DNA from: Sisyra terminalis | Taxonomy: Eukaryota; Arthropoda; Insecta; Neuroptera; Sisyridae | Direction of reading: 5' to 3' | Assembly: GCA_958496175.1 (NCBI GenBank) | Contig: OY292278.1 | Location: 12,772,001-12,836,000 of the forward strand | Length of the DNA: 64,000 nucleotides | Shown here: one piece after another, positions 1 to 11,700 of the stretch | Position numbering within the stretch: the first letter of the stretch is position 1 | How the letters are laid out: every line of letters starts with the position of its first letter | Notes under the pieces: model-generated | Database searches by the model: none | The model's input: the letters and a program-made list of their open reading frames with translations, nothing else | What the model was told of the DNA's origin: nothing | Position numbers and translations under genes: made by a program

Positions 1-212
1 AGGTCTCTTAATTCTTAGTGTTTTTTTAACCATTTCACCAGATTTTTTATTTAAAATAATTTCTAATAAAAACAGTTCTGGATAACGACTAATTAACTTT
101 GCAACGACAATGTTTTTGAGATACCATTTGCTTTTCAGAAGTTGTTGAATATCATGAAACATGATTAGTTCCTTTTAATTTTTCAACTATATTCAAGGTT
201 TATTTATTAATT
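1..212. other. AT-rich sequence, nothing recognised
   Basis: No coding, RNA or transposon signature is visible here. The sequence is AT-rich with short homopolymers and leads into the first copy of a dispersed repeat. Confidence 0.5.
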
Positions 213-421
213 AAAAAAATCCGTTACCGCTGGAAAATCGAGATTTTGTAAAAATATTTGATTTAATATATAAAAATTAAATTGACTTAAAGGAAAAAAC
301 CCAAAAATCTTGTAAAGTTTGTAATTATGAAGGCAAATCGACAAAAAATTCACTTTTGTTTATAAGAGATTCAACGCGCCATAAGACAAGAAACCCTTAT
401 TCTGCGACTTTGTTTTTAAAG
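213..421 (+). repeat. Dispersed direct repeat, copy 1
   Basis: About 210 bases resemble 1560-1780 in the same orientation. Both copies start AAAAAAATCCGTTAC, share TTAAATTGACTTAA near the middle and end with a segment containing AAACCCTTATTC. The copies have diverged by scattered substitutions and small indels. I see no terminal inverted repeats or target duplication, so the family is unknown. The short reading frame across this copy is not conserved in the other and is probably not a gene. Confidence 0.7.
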
Positions 422-1559
422 TTCAACGGGTTTTTTCTAATCAATTGTTTTTCCACAATGAAAAATTATATTATGGAGCGAAAATTCCCTTTTAGAAGAT
501 ATTTTGAAAATCAGGAATTGTTTATCAAATTATTTCTGCAAGTTTATACATTTGTCTTAAAAATATCAATCGGTAATAAATAAGGAACTTGCGTCCCAGC
601 AAAATTCTGTTACAAGTCAGTACGGACTCGTTAATAACCAAAGATAATTGGATTTAAAAGAAAGCACAAAGTTTTATTTTTTTTTTGTAAAAATAAAGTT
701 AAAAAAAAATTATTTTTTTTCTATAAAATAATCACAATCTAATGAATTCTATCAAACATAAACCATATCTTTTAGCACATGACGTAATGTTTGAGCCAAG
801 AAGTTGAAAACTTTTTCTTCAATAAACAACAAACTAATTAACGAATTATTTTGAATATCGGTGAGCAGATCCTTTCAAAATAATTAGCAATTCAAAATTA
901 ATAACAAAAAAGCAGAAATCACAAAATATTTGGATAACATCTTTAAAATTTGTTAATAGTGATTATAAATCTTGATAATAGGGTAGTAAAACAGATGGTT
1001 GTTAAAATTAACAACACGAAATAGAAAGAAAACTTTGAGAAGAAAATTTCAATTAGACAATCTCTTAATTTTTTATTATCTAATTAATTTAATATCCCTT
1101 TTGATTTTTCCCCAATTATTATTTATTTTTAGCTTTAAGGGTGAAAACTATTTAAAACGCATGCGCTTTTCAAAATATACCACCAATTTTAATAGTTCTA
1201 ACTATTTTAATTCGAATTAAAATTTTGACTTAATCCCCGTTAGTTTATTTTTTTTTAAAATTACTTCTAATAACTTGTTTTATAATAAAATATTTACAAA
1301 ATATAAATAAAATGGATAATTTTCAATCTTTATTCAAGAAAACACAAGTAAACAAATTGTAACTTTTTTCCCTCATCCAGCTTGCAGAGAGATTATATTT
1401 TTTCAACAAAACAGTTTCGTAAGTTTGCGGAGAAAAATGTTGGCAAAATTTTGATACTAACATCTTTTACGAGTAAATAGAAAAATATTTGGATATCTAT
1501 AGTGAAGAAGAATAACCGGTTTAGCTATTAGTTCAAAAACATCCACTCAAATCACAATA
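422..1559. other. AT-rich spacer between the two direct repeats
   Basis: AT-rich sequence with poly-T and poly-A runs near 675-720. Open frames here (for example near 1000-1220) have low-complexity composition and no recognisable domain. I see no gene. Confidence 0.4.
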
Positions 1560-1780
1560 AAAAAAATCCGTTACAGCTGGGAAATCGTGAAAATCGAGAT
1601 TTTTGTAAAAATTTTTGACTAAATATATAAAAAATTAAATTGACTTAACGATAAGATCCCAAAAATTTGATAAATTTTGTCATTATGAAAGCAAACCGAC
1701 AATGAATTCACTTTCGTTTACTAGAGACTTCAATGCGCCGTAAGACACGAAACCCTTATTCAGCGGCATTGTTATTAAAA
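1560..1780 (+). repeat. Dispersed direct repeat, copy 2
   Basis: Second copy of the repeat at 213-421. Shared landmarks are the ATCCGTTAC start, a central TTAAATTGACTTAA and the AAACCCTTATTC segment. The two copies lie 1.35 kb apart in direct orientation, so they could be the two ends of one older insertion, although no coding sequence lies between them. Confidence 0.7.
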
Positions 1781-2306
1781 TAAAACCCCATGAATTATTT
1801 TAGGTTGCAATGAAAAATGTTAGCACAATTTGTTAATATTCACTAAACATTAATTTTTAAGTTTGTTAAACACAAAAACTTCTAAATATTTGTCAAACAT
1901 ACCAAAACAAATTTCATTTCTTTTGTAACTTTTCTATGTCCGTACAGCATTACGATGGTTCAAAACTGACATTAAACTTTCTTCTCATATTTATATATAA
2001 TCAATTTTTTTCGACAAACGCAACTTTAACTATTGTATTTTATTCGTCGGTCTTTGTCATTCTCGTAACCTAATAAAGAGCATCCATAGCTCATCACCAG
2101 CTATCCCCATTGAGAGACCACGAGGAACGTTGAGAATCTCGGTTACACAATTTTCCAAATTCCATTTTTTCTCGACACAGTGGCGTTCATGTTGGCACCG
2201 TTTCAGAAATATCGAACATGAAGAAGATAAATTATTGCAGTTTCTTTCTCATTTGAATAAATTAGCAAAGAAATTTCGGTCGGCGATTTAGCGTGGTGTT
2301 TTAACG

Positions 2307-2578
2307 ATGGTAAAAGTTGACGATGTAACGAAGAAAGTTGGTGGAGGTCGAAAGGTTGGAAGTAGTTTTGGTAAATTTTGGAATTTTAATGTCCATTTAA
2401 GAAATAGATTTGCCAAGCAAGATTGTAATTTTTTAAAAAAATTCCTTAGTACGCCAATGTATTAGGTGTAAATAGCAGAAAAATCCAATCTCCTTTCACA
2501 CGAAGATTTTCAGATGCCTCAATTGGGCGGGAAATGGGTCCGGCTGAGAAGTGCAACAAATCCATCCCACAACATTAA
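2307..2578 (+). CDS. Possible small two-exon gene, hypothetical 42-aa protein
   Basis: Weak call. A stretch less AT-rich than its surroundings (about 2040-2620) holds an ATG at 2307 followed by 64 nt of open frame (MVKVDDVTKKVGGGRKVG...). A candidate donor GTAAAT lies at 2371 and an acceptor TTTTCAG ends at 2513. Joining 2307-2370 to 2514-2578 keeps the frame and gives a basic, Gly/Lys-rich 42-residue product ending at TAA 2576-2578. A second possible donor (GTGAGT) near 2623 suggests the second exon is itself spliced downstream, so this could instead be part of a longer gene or a non-coding RNA. I do not recognise the protein, and no domain, signal peptide or membrane segment is visible. The alternative is chance splice sites in a GC-richer island. 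Confidence 0.2.
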
Positions 2579-2639
2579 TAAAGATCGCTTCATACTGCAT
2601 TTAAATGCAAGAAGTTACATAATGTGAGTATTTTAATAG

Positions 2640-5600
2640 AAGATGATTTCATAGTTTACCCTGAGGGTAAAATTTTATATGTTCTAGATTCCAAATTTTT
2701 ATTAAAATTTTTAATCAACAACAGCATAAATTAGTTTTTCTTCATTCCCCGTCGATCTCGAAATCTGTTTTTTCGAAAAAATGAAATAAAATTTATGACT
2801 ATAAAATTTAAATTAAAACTTAATTTTAAATATATTGGTGATATTTTAAGATTTCCCAAAGACATTTTAATGATCGATCAAGCCATAAAGTCCTATAAAT
2901 CGAAACCTGATTTTCAAAAATGTCACTACTGCTTTATCAAATGATGCAAAATTTTCAATTAATGTTTTCATAGTAAAACGATATAGATAATAATTTTATT
3001 GTCAATCATTAGGCTACCAAAATCAAAACATAAAGATTCAATCCTTATCTTTTCCTACAAATCTCACCAGAAAATTAAAATTCACTTTGGTTTATATATA
3101 TTCAATAAATTAACATAGAATAACTTTTGATTATTTTGAAAAATTTCATCACAAAAGACCTCCTTTGAGGCAAAGTAAAGCAAAGGGGCCAATAAAAATA
3201 TTTTCCAGTCCACGCGTCTTTAATGACCATATGTTCAAATTACCAATACAAATCTTTAAATGTCACTTTTAAACAAATTACCGAATTTTACAAATGTGTG
3301 TCATCATCAACGAAAAAAATATCTGGCCTAATAAAGAAATCATCAACGAAGACGTTTTTCATCCTTGAAATTTTGATAAATTTTTATAAAAATATCAAAT
3401 GCCAAACCATTTAAATTTGGTTCGATTACCATCCCAACTTGATTTTTAATACCTCCACATTCCATTTAAAAAAATAAGAAAACCACATCAACTTTGTCGC
3501 TAAAAATATTTTTTTACATCAATGATTACCTCTGTTGCAAATTATACAAGTTTAATTTAATTTTTAATAATTAAAACATAAATCTAATGCAACTATCATT
3601 TTAATTAAATTGCATCAGAATAATTATACGCTTTGTAATTCCATTTTCTTGGATTTGCTAGTGGTTTCTTTCTTGCACTCATAAAACTATGAATTTAATA
3701 ACAGAGACTTTGGTCAACTTAAGAAAGAAAACCTGTTATAAAAAGTATAATTATTTCAATTATTTTGTATTAAAATTAAGTAAGCAGGTTGAGTGGTATT
3801 TTTTTCTTTAACAATTGAAAAAATGGGTAATGCAATATTAAGTTTATGTTCCAATTTTTCACCAACACTTTGCCTACTCATGTTGAAAAGTTTTATTTGA
3901 AAAATATTAATGAATTTTATTTAAATTTTTCAGGTACATGAAAGTAAAATATTTTTGATTTTCCAAATTTGTAATAAGATTTATTGTTTGAAAAAAACTC
4001 TATTTAAATTAAGAAATGCTTAAGTAAGTGATTTCAAATGTTAAAGGTAGATTTCAATTTGCTTATCGTAAAATTATGTGATGCATAATTATTCGCCCAT
4101 TTTTTAGAAGATTTTTATTATGCAGGTAAAAGATGAACAATCCACAAATGGGAGTAGCATATAGTTGAAGGAAAAGTTTGGTTAACCAAAAGAAGATTTC
4201 TGAGAGAATTATAATTCTATTTCTCCAATCAAATATTGAATTTTTATATCCATCATGACCGAAAAATGATTGAAAAAGCTTAAATGTAGTTATAAAGTTT
4301 TTTATTCATATAAAAAAAATCCATGAAATTATTTTATAACTACTGTAAGTTGGTGTTCAAATAAACGTGCATTTTTGAAGTAACGAAAATAAATTTATTG
4401 TTATCCATGGTGTAGTTATTCCTTTTCCTCCCATTAGCGAAGTAGATTTTCTTCCTTTCTCTATTTGACAACCCCTAATGTGAACGAAGGAAACTAAAAA
4501 AAATGCATAAAAATTATATGGTGCATCTGAATTTTTTTGTAGAAAAGTTAGTTCGTGGTGTACAAAAGGTTGCCCACCTTTGATTTATATACCACCTTTG
4601 ATGTGGTAGTTTAGTTATTAACACAACAATGGATGTAAAAAAATGTTTTTCATCTTGGTATAAATAATGCAAAAAGCCTTAACATTAAACAATTTTAGAA
4701 AAAAATATTTCTGAGGAAGCTATTTTGAAGTCTTATCGGCCCATAGGAATCACTTTCCCAATCTAGGGTATTACTAGAATTACTAGGAAATATTTTGAAC
4801 TCTGTGAGGTTTTATTGATGAGTAAAATTTTTGGTCTTATAGCTAAAGAGTATAGCTTGACATAGACTAAGAGAGTGATTCTTAACCATGTTGAAAGTAT
4901 TGACCCCACCGGTTTCATATGTGCATTTTCCGAACGCATTTTAGTTGGAAAAATAAAATATGATACTTTCAAATTCTAAACATGCAGAATGTTGAACATA
5001 TTGTAGAACATTGGGAAGCTGGAGGAAGAAACCGAATTAAGGTATTAAAAATTGAAACGTAAAAAGGATTATCCTCATTTGAGGAATTTAGCCAGAGATA
5101 GATTACACTGGAGAGAAGAATTCTACTACTCGAGAAACTAAACCTACCGTCTGACAGAAAAAGAACCATAGTTAAATAGAGAACAATAGTAACTTAAGAA
5201 TAGTAGGAAATACATGGACAAATGTTAATGAAGGAAAGCGTAGTGATAGTTTGGGGGTTGAATTTTTGAGAAATAATAATTTTTTAAATTTGGAAAAAAT
5301 TCTTACAGAGATGAACAGATTCGTGGAATGATATTAAGAAGAAAAATCAGAAATCATAGTTATTAAGTTACAGGAAGTTGTCAGATGCCCAACGTAAGCC
5401 ACGATAAATTTATACACGTGTAATTTTTAAATAACAGTTGAACTTTCAATTACTTCTAAAACGATGCAAATTATGGGAAAATATAAGTGGAATTTTCACC
5501 GAAATTTCAAACAATAGCATTACTCAAACTGTATGCATTTTTTCAAGAAATTTGCAATCTTAGAATTTCCAAAACGTAAAACTATTTTTCCCCTAAAAAA

Positions 5601-5856
5601 ACAATTATAATTTTTGAACTTATATCCTATTATTTTTGAAGACGAGGCAAAAACTCGCATTTTGGTAGTTTTCATCTTCTACAATAATCCGTTTTTAAAT
5701 AGTGACACCAAAAAAACTAGATACTTTCCTTTATTTCCTTTTATTGTTTTATTTATATTTTATGTCTTTAGTACTGATCCATTTCATTAAATTTTCAAGC
5801 TTTTAATTTGAAAAATTTAAATTTCATTAAAAGTTTCTACTAACACAATGTATCTA
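2640..5856. other. Long AT-rich stretch, no gene recognised
   Basis: Mostly AT-rich DNA. Around 4680-5400 the composition is a little more balanced and short open frames exist on both strands. One plus-strand reading near 5060-5120 vaguely resembles the C-terminal tails of LINE proteins, but this is too little to annotate. Confidence 0.4.
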
Positions 5857-6610
5857 AAGTAGTGATGGATTTACGCCTAAGCCCATGAGGCTTAAGGCGG
5901 CAAGATTTTAGGGGTGGCATAATTTTCAGAACGCCAAAATTTTAAAGACGAAGAATGTATGAATAATTCAAAATAAAAAAAACGAGTTTTGATTAAGCTT
6001 TGCTATGAAAGTATAGAATATCTTCAGTAAATTACAATAAATATTTTTTTAATAAAATTAACTTTTCAATATATCACACCACATTTTTCAATTGTTAAAT
6101 CACTGGCAATTAAAGAACTGTCAATTCGAGAACATTCAAAACAAATTTGAAATCTTAATAATGGTAATTTGAAACATAACATTTTTTGCTAAATCCAATC
6201 CTTTTTTGTCAGAACATTTAAAGTTTTATGTGAGCTTTGGTAGTCGAAATACGTTGTACTTATCTAAAACAATCTAGTATGCTTACAACTTAGAAAAGAC
6301 CTTCGTAAATATATGTATTCCTTTTCATTGTCTTCTTAAAGATTCAATACTGAAGAAATTCGAAAATATATGGAATATATGGAATATATTACATCACGGA
6401 ATCTTCAAGATGAGAACCATAATGTTGATATTGCTCTGTGCATTTTTTGAATCCCAGACGACAAATTGTTCAGGAGAAAAATGTTTTTCCACTCTGAAAA
6501 GAGTAAAAAGTTTCTAACGTGCAAATATGGATAAAGATTAACTTAATGCCCTGGAATTGTTATCAATTGAACTTTAATTAGTGCAAGAAATCTATTTTGA
6601 TGATATAATG

Positions 6611-6791
6611 CAAGATTTATAAAATACACAGATGGCTTCATGGTAGCTACGATTCGATAGATTATTCGATAGATACGTGACGTATCCAGAAGAAATTCGT
6701 ACATATCTTCAGACTGATTCAATTTCAAAATTCTTCGTATGACGTCATTTTTTTTTCCTAATGGAGCAACCTGTGCAATTTACAAACCTTG
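6611..6791 (+). mobile_element. MITE with 9-bp target duplication, copy 1
   Basis: Ends are CAAGATTTATAAAATACACA and, at the right, an inverted match finishing ACAAACCTTG. The element is flanked by a perfect 9-bp direct repeat GATATAATG at 6602-6610 and 6792-6800. The interior shares ACGTATCCAGAAGAAATTCG and a CGTATGACGTCATTTTTTTT segment with the other three copies, and holds a small extra ATTCGATAGATT duplication. Nine-bp duplications fit Mutator- or Merlin-type transposases, but no coding sequence is present to decide. Confidence 0.85.
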
Positions 6792-7073
6792 GATATAATG
6801 GATGTTTTCACGCGAACTAAGGTTAGAAAAAATAATTTTATAGCGAAATTGATAGGAGGAAAAAAGCTGTGAGTTATATTTATCATTGTAAAATATTATT
6901 GATATTAATAAGTTTTTTTTTCGAAGAAATTATATGTTAATTTTAAGGAAGTTTAGTTTAAAATAAAGAAAATTAGTCTATAATCAAAACATTTGAAAAT
7001 TAGATGTTAAATCTTGGTAACCGTTATATAATCTTGTTATGGAACAACATGGGCAGCATATGGGATCTAGGAC

Positions 7074-7224
7074 CAAGGTTTATAAAATACACTGGTGGCC
7101 TCATGCGCTACGGGACGTATCCAGAAGAAATTCGTACATATCTTCAGACTGGTTCAAATTTCAAAATTCTTCTAACATCATTTTTTTTTCCTAATGAGGC
7201 AACCTGTGTAATTTATAAACCTTG
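7074..7224 (+). mobile_element. MITE with 9-bp target duplication, copy 2
   Basis: Same family as 6611-6791, in the same orientation: left end CAAGGTTTATAAAATACAC, right end TTTATAAACCTTG, 151 bp long. The flanking 9-mers (ATCTAGGAC and CCCTAGGGC) match at 6 of 9 positions, consistent with a decayed target duplication. An open frame running through this copy (about 7004-7273) comes from repeat sequence and is not a gene. Confidence 0.8.
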
Positions 7225-7258
7225 CCCTAGGGCGGCATCGAACCTAAATCCGCTACTG

Positions 7259-8099
7259 GTCTTATGTATTTAAGTATATCGAATATTACAACAGAATTCA
7301 GAGTCTAGCACATCTGCTTGTATAAATTCATACAATCCAAGTATAGTACCTATAGTAAACTTCTATTCATTTTATTTTTGAAAATATATCGTTTAAACCT
7401 CAAGATTGCTCAATGTTAACTTATTTTCTTTTGTCAGGATATAACTAAAATATCTAAGTACTAGAAATACATTTTATTCAAACGACAAAATTAAATTAAA
7501 AACGAGTTTATTTTATAGTAATGTCCAAAAAGTTGTCCTCAAAATATGATTTCTGCACTGATGCTTCTTAAAATAGAAACAAAGTGAATTTGGAAGTTTT
7601 CGTCATTAGAACATCCAAATTTAACTTTGATCTTTCTACCTTGATTTAAAATAAGCAACAAAATTCAAAAGTAACCAAAAACAGATGAAAAATCATCATA
7701 ATATTATAATAATCAAGTTCAAATAAAAAATTAATATCAAAAAAATCACAATGTTAATATTTTTACCACAAAAGATCATAACATCGAATATTTATTATGA
7801 CATTTATTCGTGCGCGTGCAGAGCAAATTTACATTTCCTTCAATGGAAAATGAAATTGAGATATCTAACAATTTGATTTCAATGGTTTTAAATTGCATTG
7901 ACATCACCAGAAACGCGTGAAGACAAATTTATTATACAAAAAAAAATATTACACGACCGAACCCATCGACAAACTTTAAATGCTAGTGAAATTTAAACGT
8001 ATTGTTTGATTTTAAACTAAGTATATGTTTTATTAGATAACTTTTATATCTTCTCAGATATTTGATCATATGAAAATGAAAAGTAATTTTATAAGTTAT
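7259..8099. other. AT-rich sequence, nothing recognised
   Basis: No open frame with protein-like composition, no RNA gene and no terminal repeats seen. Confidence 0.4.
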
Positions 8100-8200
8100 T
8101 TATTTACTAAAGGTTTAGGGATATAAGCATGGTGAATTGGTTTAGGAAAGACTCTTTAATGATTCATTAGAGATATGTAGGTACTATAAAAGATCCTGGA
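8100..8200 (+). repeat. Dispersed repeat shared with the window end, copy 1
   Basis: About 100 bases match 63792-63912 imperfectly. Shared blocks are TATTTAC at the start, AAGCATGGTGAAT, CAGGAAAGA-like sequence, TGTAGGTAC and AAGATCCTG. Family unknown, no coding content. Confidence 0.55.
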
Positions 8201-10419
8201 AGGTAAAGATATTATATTATTGATGTAAAATAACATAAAAGTGTAAAAAAATGGTCAAAAATCAGAAGCTTCCCGGATCTTGGATCTTGGTATTTTTTTT
8301 TAGTATCAACAAATCTTTTAAGTTTCATCAAAATGTTTTTTTGAGGCTGATTCACCATGGTGAATACTTCTAGGTCCTTGGTCATTATTTTTTGAATGTT
8401 ACCAATCAACCCACAAATTTCATATTCAAATCGAAAATTCCGATCAGGTCCATCAAGAGAACGTTTCATCTCTGGTTTTCGACATCTATATTTTGTGTTC
8501 ATTAACATATCAATTAAGATAAATTAATATTTTTATTCAAAGTGTATGAATAAAATTAAAATAAATAATATTATTAGAGTTAGATATGCTTCTTGCTAAA
8601 ATACTTTTAAAGAATCGTATGGGGATTGATTTGAACGACGAATATTGTTAGAAAAAACACCAAGGCTAATTTTACACATGAAAAATAATAGTAATTTGCG
8701 TTTTTTTTTCTATTAAATTTTTAATGTACAAATGTAGATTAAAAATCTTTTAATAGCATGAAAGAAAGAAGCACTATCATAATAAAATTCGTGGTTTGTT
8801 TTAAATCCGGTTTTGGATTCGTCTTTTTCTACAAATTGTTAACCCTAACATTTAAAGTGTTTTTTTTTCGTTCTGCAGAATTGATGAACTATGAAGGTCG
8901 TTAAGATGATGAAATTTTACGATTTTTTCGGAAAACGAATATAGAACATGGACAGTTTTATGAGATGAATCGCCTATACATTTTGAAAATACCATCGAGT
9001 CTTCAAGAAATGAAAATAATTCTGGAAAGTCCAGCGATTCTGATAAAAAAGCTGCAATTTTTATGATCAAAGATAATCAAAAACTTCAGCTCAAATTCGT
9101 TCCGAGCTGTAGTTTTTTACTGGTGTGCAATTTAGTTAATGAGCCCAAATATAAATAAAGGAAAAGCCATAAATTAAATTGTGCCTTCACCAAAAATTTA
9201 ATTAATGATTGAGACTGGACCGTAACGTCTTGGTCTGTCGTTCAATTGGCTACCGTTTTTCATATGTGAAAATAAATTATTTATTTATTTTTTGTTGACT
9301 CCATCGTAAATATTACAAAAAATTCAAGTTGATTTTACACCTTCATGGTTAATGAGATAATATAATGTGGATAATGAATTTATTTCCCGGAATTCATCAA
9401 AAAATATCAAATAAATTAGAAGACTTTTACATAAAAACTATTGCCATTTATAAATGTTACAGAAAGGTTAAACGTAGGAAGATATAATTTTATTTTTTGT
9501 TACTGTTCTTCCTAGGAGCAATTTAAATTAAATACTGAAACCAACAATTTTCAGGTCTCCAAATCAATAAAAGCAATTTGTTTCACTAAAAACGGTAGTT
9601 TCTTTCTCTTAAAACTTCTTCTTATACTTCTAGGTTAGGGTCTCTTCAGCTTTAAGGGTAAAAGTTATTTTTTTCGAATTTTGATGCGCATACCCTCTAT
9701 TTTTTTTCAATTTGACCCAAATAACTAAAATATTAAATATTATCGCTATCGAATAACGATAATCCGTGCCGAATTGATCCCAAACTTTTAAAATAAAAAT
9801 TAAAGTAAAATTCATACAGGAATATAAGATCTTTGTTAATCTAGTAAATAAGACACTGCTTTGTCTGTATCTTATATTTGTTAAGAATTTATTATTCAAA
9901 GAACATTATTCAGAAGTTTTTCTTTTCAACGTTGGCTTTTTCCAGTTAGAATATGCCTTGATTGAAACAAAGTCTTCAATGATTTTCTCTGAAATTAAAA
10001 ATAAGCGTACTCTAATCATATATCTTAGTTGTAAATAAAACTTATATTACTACTTGCCAGACTAACCGTAAAATGAGTCATTAAGTTCTTCTTTCGATGG
10101 GATTTAGCGTTTACTAGTTGCACTATTTTTACTTTTGGTTTTTATTCCACCTCATCATCAACGGACAAGACTAACATTTCATCTATTAAATACCATAAAT
10201 GCTGACAGAACTTCTGCAAAGTTGATTTTGAGATCCATTTGTATATTTTTTTCGTTAGCTTTCATGACCTTCAAAAAGCATAAAAAACCACCAGCCAAGG
10301 TGATTTTAAAGCTAAATTGCATTGCAGCCAAGATTTAGTGTTGGATGTCAATAGTTAATGCCAGTAAATTAATTCTCAGAAGTCATATTTAGTGATTTCT
10401 TTAATTAACTCAATTCGGT
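8201..10419. other. AT-rich stretch with unrecognised short open frames
   Basis: The longest open frame (8212-8508, minus, 98 codons) has a mixed composition, including a Lys/Arg-rich middle, but I recognise no domain. It overlaps the edge of a dispersed repeat. Around 9210-9290 a less AT-rich segment ends in AATAAATTATTTATTTATTT and could be the 3' tail of a retroposon. Neither is strong enough to name. Confidence 0.35.
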
Positions 10420-11106
10420 AAAATTCAAACATTCTGTTGTTCATTTCTGATAAATTGAGACATGACAACTTTTCAGTACTAGTCTGTACTTTCTTGAAAT
10501 AAATATTTTTCCAATTTTCATGGAAATTTTTCAACAATCAAATGTCGAGACATTTTAATTGTCTGGCTAAGTTTTTCTTCAATCATGCCTTTGAATACCA
10601 ATTCGTAGACGTGATGGCAGCGAGTAAAAGGGAGCATGTCTTTACTTAGTTTCTGCTCAAGAAGCTCAGAAATCCCATTAATACAACCTATATGAGAAGC
10701 AGTAGTACCACAAAAAAGAATTTGTACTTTATTTTCAAGATTCCAGTCAATGATGGCATTCCAAACTGTGCCTGTTCTCCTTCATAACGAGTTGTCCAAT
10801 TTTGGTACAACGATAATTTGTTCTTTATTACCATATGAAAGTACTATCAGTAATCGTCCTTTTTGATTTCATGGATTTAAAGCCAGGAAGAGTTTACCAT
10901 CATAATGGACCGTTACAGTATGCTGTACTCATTTTGGGAATCTACTTTTATTGCTTCTCGTGCTCTTTTTGCTTTTCCCTTCGAATTCTTTGACTGGAGG
11001 AATTACTTTTAAGAAATTCATCATTGGTATGTCCCAGTGCCTCAATAGTTGCTTCAGTAGTAAGCACACGATTTCCTATACTGAAATGATGCCTATCTAA
11101 TATTAA
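10420..11106 (-). pseudogene. Decayed transposase-like gene interrupted by an LTR element
   Basis: Read on the minus strand, fragments in shifting frames give a recognisable order. First comes a segment with ILDRHHFSIGNR and a SSSQRIRREKQ basic stretch. Next is a VHYDGKLFLALNP segment, then VWNAIIDWNLENKVQILF followed by TTASHIGCINGISELLEQKL, and finally CHHVYELVFKGM. This order resembles a transposase-like (hAT-related) family common in insect genomes with a DTTxSNTG...CRHHIYELVL core. That assignment is from memory of the family and is not certain. Several stops and at least two frame changes show it is dead. Upstream coding stops exactly where the LTR begins (11107), so the LTR element appears to have inserted into it. 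Confidence 0.55.
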
Positions 11107-11683
11107 AGTTATCAACCTATCACACCACGCTACACCCACATATCATCACCTGATTAGAGACATATGTGTTAATTCTAAGTAAAACCAATACAAATGTTAA
11201 GTTAAAATGCCTTGTAATCATTGTTCTAAGTAATCCTTAAGTAATCATAATTTTTATTATAAAAACGACAATTATCACTTTATCTTATATAACACACAAT
11301 TTCCAAGTAGACCAAACCGACCAAACCACAAGAATCATTTCCTATTAATAAAACCGACACCGAACGGGTGCATAGATAAAATGCACCATAATCAAGTACT
11401 AAACCCACACGTGTTCTTCCCGGAAATAACGGGTGCTGTTTCACACGCGTCATATCAAAAAGGGACGCTATTGACAATATAAATAGACCACTTTGATCAA
11501 ACCTTAATCATTAATGCACTAACTGTTGATCACGAGTCAATTAGTATATTGTCAGTTGATTAGCTCTGTGTGTTAGTCGTTGTTTGGAATCTTGCAACTA
11601 AACTAAATCCACTTTGGTGAGGACTTGCACCAAAGTTTCAACAAAACATATTTTTGAATTCAACAACGTTCACCCAAATAACT
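11107..11683 (+). repeat. 5' long terminal repeat (LTR) of the gypsy-like relic
   Basis: Bounded by the short inverted ends AGTTAT (11107-11112) and ATAACT (11678-11683), as expected of errantivirus LTRs. It is followed immediately by a tRNA primer-binding site and contains a TATA box. The length is about 577 bp. The left edge also coincides with the point where the transposase pseudogene stops, which supports the boundary. Because no partner LTR is in the window, neither age nor identity can be estimated. Confidence 0.65.
11478..11486 (+). promoter_or_regulatory. TATA box of the LTR promoter
   Basis: TATAAATAG within the LTR, about 200 bases before the LTR end, in the right place for the U3/R boundary. 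Transcription would start roughly 30 bases downstream. No functional evidence. Confidence 0.5.
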
Positions 11684-11700
11684 GGCGACGAGGATCGGGA
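11683..11700 (+). promoter_or_regulatory. Primer-binding site, probably for tRNA-Ser
   Basis: TGGCGACGAGGAT directly after the LTR equals the complement of the 3' end of insect tRNA-Ser(GCT) as I remember it (acceptor arm ending ATCCTCGTCG plus CCA). The match degrades after 13 bases. Serine tRNA priming is known for several insect errantiviruses. Confidence 0.6.

Larger units (their letters stand above)
5857..7258. mobile_element. Candidate non-autonomous hAT-like element
   Basis: The left end (AGTAGTGATGGATTTACG...) and the reverse complement of the right end (CAGTAGCGGATTTAGG...) match imperfectly. Both continue into a GGCGGCA / TGCCGCC segment, which resembles the CAGNGGCGGAT-type ends of hAT transposons. 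I see no transposase, and no clean 8-bp duplication at these boundaries. Two copies of a smaller MITE (6611-6791 and 7074-7224) lie inside, so the element predates them. The pairing of these two ends as one element is an inference. Confidence 0.35.

Noticed and set aside
4960..5170. Possible LINE tail in the plus strand near 5060-5120
   Set aside because: Only a vague LARDRLHWRE-like string, with no other RT motif near it.
6543..6728. Open frames across MITE copies 1 and 2 (also 7004-7273)
   Set aside because: They follow the repeat sequence, are not conserved in length between copies and encode nothing recognisable.
8212..8508. 98-codon minus-strand open frame
   Set aside because: Composition is not absurd, but it has no recognisable motif, it abuts a dispersed repeat and its C-terminus is low-complexity. 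Not enough to call a gene.
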